A DNA stretch of 36,034 bases from Gammaproteobacteria bacterium. GTDB lineage: Bacteria; Pseudomonadota; Gammaproteobacteria; Burkholderiales; Rhodocyclaceae. The translations under genes were made by a program, and so were the position numbers. Positions 33,290-36,034 of the stretch are shown here, piece after piece. Positions within the stretch are counted from its first letter, which is position 1, and every line of letters starts with the position of its first letter. Where the stretch lies: positions 1-36,034 of the forward strand of contig JARFTX010000036.1 in the NCBI GenBank assembly GCA_029289265.1. The letters run 5' to 3'. A model generated the notes under the pieces. It was not told where the DNA came from. It saw only the letters and a list, made by a program, of their open reading frames with translations, and did no database searches.

Positions 33290-35860
33290 ATGAGCCCGAC
33301 GCCCACACCCTTCCAACCGTCCACCGGCTTGCCCGGACTCGATGCCGTCCTGAGCGGAGTCGCGCCCGGCGATAACATCGTCTGGCAGGTCCAGTCCCTG
33401 GACGAGTACCTCGCGCTGGTCGCGCCCTATGCACAGGCGGCCCAGCGGCAACGACGCCGCCTGATCTACTTCCGCTTCGCCGCCCACGCACCGCTGCTCG
33501 ACGGGGACAGCGGCGCGGAGATCCACCACCCCTGCGCTGCCGACGGGTTCGACGCCTTCGTGGATCAAGTGCATTCGGTGATCGAGGCCGCCGGACCCCG
33601 TACGCTCTACGTCTTCGACTGCTTGTCCGAGCTTGCCGAGGCCTGGCAGTCGGATCGCATGATGGGCAATTTCTTCCGCCTCACCTGCCCGCGCCTGTTC
33701 GATCTCGACACCGTCACCTACTTCGGCGTCTATCGCAACACCCATGCACGCTCGGGCATGGACATGATTGGCGAGACTACCCAGTACCTGCTCGACGTGT
33801 TTCGCTGCCGCGAGCGTCTTTACATCCGGCCGATCAAGGTTCAGCACCGCTCGGCCGCCGTGATGAACCGAATCCACGCGTGGGAGCCCGGAGACCGCTT
33901 CAGCGCTGTCACCGACAGCGGCACCGTCGCGGAGATCCTTGCCGGCTCGGGCTGGCCCGGCCTGGAAGATCCGCCCTTCGTCGGCCACTGGCAACGTCAT
34001 TTCGCCACCGCCCGCACCCACGTGACCATGCGGCGCGCCGGGCATCCGAACCCGCAAGGCGAGGCCGCGTCCTTCGATCGACTCAGCCGCCTGCTGTTTC
34101 CCGACGATCCGGCCATGCGGCGCCTGATCGACACGTATCTCACCCTGGAGGATGTGCTCGCGGTGCGCGACCGCATGATCGGCATCGGCACCATAGGCGG
34201 CAAGGCGCTCGGGATGCTGCTCGCCCGCGCGATTCTGCGCCGTGACGCGCCCGACCTGCATGACCGGCTCGAAGCGCACGACTCGTTCTACGTCGGCACC
34301 GAGGTCTTCGACACCTTCTTCGTTCAGAACGGTCTGTGGTGGGTCCGTCGCCGCCAGCGCCAGCGCGACACCTTTTTGCAGGAACTCGACCAAGCCCACG
34401 AACGAATCCTGTGCGGCAGCTTTCCAGAATCCACCCTGCGCCAGTTCGAGGGCATGCTCGACTACTTCGGCGAGTGGCCCTTCATCGTGCGCTCCAGCTC
34501 GCGCCTGGAGGACCGCTACGGCAACGCCTTCGCCGGGCAGTACGACAGCGTCTTCTGCGTGAACCAGGGCCCGCGCGAGCGCCGGCTCGATGAATTGCTC
34601 GACGCCGTGCGCCAAGTCTATGCCAGCACGCTCTCCGAGCAGGCGCTGCGCTACCGCGAGCGCCGCGGCCTGCTCGAGGAAAACGAGCAGATGGCGCTCC
34701 TCATCATGCGCGTCTCGGGCACCGCCGGAAAGCGCCACCTTCACCCGCACGCGGCCGGCGTCGGCCTGTCGGTGAATCCCTATCCCTGGAACCCGCGCAT
34801 CGACATGCGTGCCGGAGTCGTGCGGCTCGTCGCCGGGTTGGGCACGCGCGCGGTCGATCGCGCGGACGACGACTACACCCGCCTCGTCGCGCTGAACGCG
34901 CCGGAGCTGCGACCCGAGACCAGTTTCGGCGCGATCGCCCGCCACTCCCAGCGCCGCATGGATGCGCTCGACCTGGAAACCAACCAGGTGGTCTCCGGCC
35001 CCTTCGTCGAACTGGTGCGCGACCAGCCGGATTTCCCGCTCGAGCTCTTCACCACCCGCGACCGCCCCGACGGCCCACCCTTCCTCACCTTCGACGGACT
35101 GATCGGACAGACGCACTTCGTCGCCGACCTGCGCACCTTGCTCGCCACTCTGCACGCTGCCTATCGCAATCCGGTCGAGACCGAGTTCGCCCTCAACGTC
35201 GCAGCCCAAGGCACCTACCGAATCAACCTCCTGCAATGCCGACCCATGCAGGTACGCAATGTCGACGGGGGCGCCACGGCAGCCCCACCCGACGATGCCC
35301 CGCGGCTGCTCGCCGCGCAGGGCGCGGTCATCGGCCCGAGCCGCGTGATCCATCCCGACCGCATTGTGCGCGTCTCGGCCGCCGCCTACGCCCGCCTGCC
35401 CCAGGCCGACCGCGTCGCGGTCGCCCGCGTCGTCGGCCGCATCAACGAGGCCAGCCGAGGCCGCACCCTACTCATGCTCGGCCCCGGCCGCTGGGGCTCG
35501 AGCGACCCCTCGCTCGGCGTCCCGGTGCGCTTCGCGGACATCAACCACGTCGCCGCCCTGTGCGAAATCGTCGCCATGCACGAGCACCTCGTCCCAGACG
35601 TCTCGCTCGGCACGCACTTCATCAACGAGCTGATCGAAGCCGACATGCTCTACTTCGCGCTCTTCCCCAAGCGCACCGACAACTACATCGACGACCCCGC
35701 CCTCACCGACCGACCGAACCGCCTCACCACACTCGTCCCCGACACGGACCGCTGGAACGAAACGATCCACGTCACCGACTGGCCACCCGGCGTGCTCACG
35801 CTCTACGCGGACGCGGAGGGGCAGCGGGTGGTGGTTACGGCGACGGACGCGCAGCGATGA
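33290..35860 (+). CDS. KaiC-like plus PEP-synthase-type ATP-grasp (PPDK_N) fusion protein, unknown function
   Basis: 856 residues. Residues about 10-210 look like a RecA/KaiC-type fold: TGLPGLDAVLSGVAPGDNIVW at the usual P-loop position but without GxxGxGKT, and LYVFDCLSELAEAW as the Walker B strand. Residues about 295-655 are a pyruvate-phosphate-dikinase ATP-binding domain: GTIGGKALGMLLARA (Lys305), FIVRSSSRLEDRYGNAFAGQYDSVF (Arg401), and the closing INLLQCRPMQV. The phosphohistidine and PEP-binding domains of true PEP synthase are missing. The C-terminal 190 residues (TLLMLGPGRWGSSDPSLGVPVRFADINHVA, SLGTHFINELIEADMLYFALFP) are a domain I do not recognise. It cannot be a complete PEP synthase; an ATP-dependent phosphoryl-transfer or ligase activity is possible. 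Transcribed away from the MerR gene. Confidence 0.75.
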   Translation: MSPTPTPFQPSTGLPGLDAVLSGVAPGDNIVWQVQSLDEYLALVAPYAQAAQRQRRRLIYFRFAAHAPLLDGDSGAEIHHPCAADGFDAFVDQVHSVIEAAGPRTLYVFDCLSELAEAWQSDRMMGNFFRLTCPRLFDLDTVTYFGVYRNTHARSGMDMIGETTQYLLDVFRCRERLYIRPIKVQHRSAAVMNRIHAWEPGDRFSAVTDSGTVAEILAGSGWPGLEDPPFVGHWQRHFATARTHVTMRRAGHPNPQGEAASFDRLSRLLFPDDPAMRRLIDTYLTLEDVLAVRDRMIGIGTIGGKALGMLLARAILRRDAPDLHDRLEAHDSFYVGTEVFDTFFVQNGLWWVRRRQRQRDTFLQELDQAHERILCGSFPESTLRQFEGMLDYFGEWPFIVRSSSRLEDRYGNAFAGQYDSVFCVNQGPRERRLDELLDAVRQVYASTLSEQALRYRERRGLLEENEQMALLIMRVSGTAGKRHLHPHAAGVGLSVNPYPWNPRIDMRAGVVRLVAGLGTRAVDRADDDYTRLVALNAPELRPETSFGAIARHSQRRMDALDLETNQVVSGPFVELVRDQPDFPLELFTTRDRPDGPPFLTFDGLIGQTHFVADLRTLLATLHAAYRNPVETEFALNVAAQGTYRINLLQCRPMQVRNVDGGATAAPPDDAPRLLAAQGAVIGPSRVIHPDRIVRVSAAAYARLPQADRVAVARVVGRINEASRGRTLLMLGPGRWGSSDPSLGVPVRFADINHVAALCEIVAMHEHLVPDVSLGTHFINELIEADMLYFALFPKRTDNYIDDPALTDRPNRLTTLVPDTDRWNETIHVTDWPPGVLTLYADAEGQRVVVTATDAQR

Positions 35861-35935
35861 AGGCGCCGCGCAGCAAGTACGAGCGGGTTCCGGCCAGGCA
35901 GAAGGGAACTGAGCGGATAGCCGCGAACTGAAAGC

Positions 35936-35962
35936 AAAAAGGCCAACCCGGAAAGGCTGGCC
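35936..35962 (-). terminator. rho-independent terminator of tRNA-Pro
   Basis: Reading leftward: GGCCAGCC-tttcc-GGGTTGGCC stem-loop followed directly by TTTTT. Located 19 bases after the tRNA 3' end; a clear intrinsic terminator. It may also serve the converging KaiC-like gene. Confidence 0.85.
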
Positions 35963-35981
35963 CAAGTGCTTGATATCGAAT

Positions 35982-36034
35982 TGGTCGGGGCGGCGGGATT
36001 CGAACTCGCGACCCCTTGCACCCCATGCAAGTGC
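35982..36034 (-). tRNA. tRNA-Pro (anticodon GGG), 3' part; 5' end outside window
   Basis: Reading leftward: anticodon stem CTTGC/GCAAG closing loop ATGGGGT, anticodon GGG, proline; variable loop GGGTC; T-loop TTCGAAT; acceptor 3' strand CGCCCCG, discriminator A and encoded CCA (35984-35982). The T-stem has an A-C mismatch at the 52-62 position. The D arm and 5' acceptor strand lie beyond the window. Confidence 0.93.

Noticed and set aside
33140-35353. 737-codon minus-strand frame opposite the KaiC-like/PPDK gene
   Set aside because: Long because of GC3 bias; translation lacks any recognisable domain, whereas the plus-strand protein has clear ATP-grasp motifs.
1-36034. CRISPR arrays, insertion sequences or prophage genes
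   Set aside because: No regularly spaced repeats, transposase or integrase pattern was seen on reading both strands.

Overview
The window is GC-rich chromosomal DNA from a flagellated betaproteobacterium. The flagellar gene order flhB-flhA-flhF-flhG-fliA-motC-motD, the block surE-pcm-nlpD-rpoS, and the very high GC with strong GC3 bias fit the Rhodocyclales (Thauera/Azoarcus-like) best. That placement is inference from gene content, not a phylogeny. Coding density is high, no stretch over about 280 bases lacks a gene, and most neighbouring genes overlap or nearly touch.

Left part (1-13.8 kb): the 3' part of parE and all of parC (topoisomerase IV) run rightward. They converge on a leftward flagellar operon: flhB, flhA, flhF, a MinD-like flhG without a P-loop, fliA (sigma-28), motC and motD. 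A rhodoquinone-biosynthesis gene, rquA, sits between the two stator genes. Upstream of flhB are a DUF192 gene and a 23S rRNA pseudouridine synthase (rluE-like).

Middle (13.9-25.3 kb): a lower-GC AbiEi/AbiEii toxin-antitoxin pair lies between rluE and tRNA-Ser(UGA). A truncated second copy of the tRNA 5' part lies about 140 bases away. Then come rlmD, bamC, dapA and an HDAC-like deacetylase (all leftward), and a rightward overlapping set moxR, DUF58, tgpA-type transglutaminase and mltB.

Right part (25.4-36.0 kb): leftward surE-pcm-nlpD-rpoS (general stress sigma factor). Beyond it is a leftward, translationally coupled lipid operon: small exported protein, 18-codon ORF, DUF1365, cyclopropane-synthase family, SnoaL-like. 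It is preceded by a MerR/cobalamin-binding (CarH/LitR-like) regulator. Three copies of a TTTGTCC-N-GGACA palindrome mark the lipid-operon promoter (two copies) and the regulator gene (one copy), which suggests a small light- or B12-responsive membrane-lipid regulon. A rightward gene encodes an unusual KaiC-like/PEP-synthase ATP-grasp fusion. The window ends in a partial tRNA-Pro(GGG) with its terminator.

Most notable: (1) rquA embedded in the motor operon, predicting rhodoquinone and fumarate-reductase-type anaerobic respiration; (2) the CarH-like regulator with a visible operator set; (3) the KaiC-like/PPDK_N fusion lacking the phosphotransfer domains; (4) the P-loop-less FlhG; (5) the AbiE cassette and tRNA fragment.
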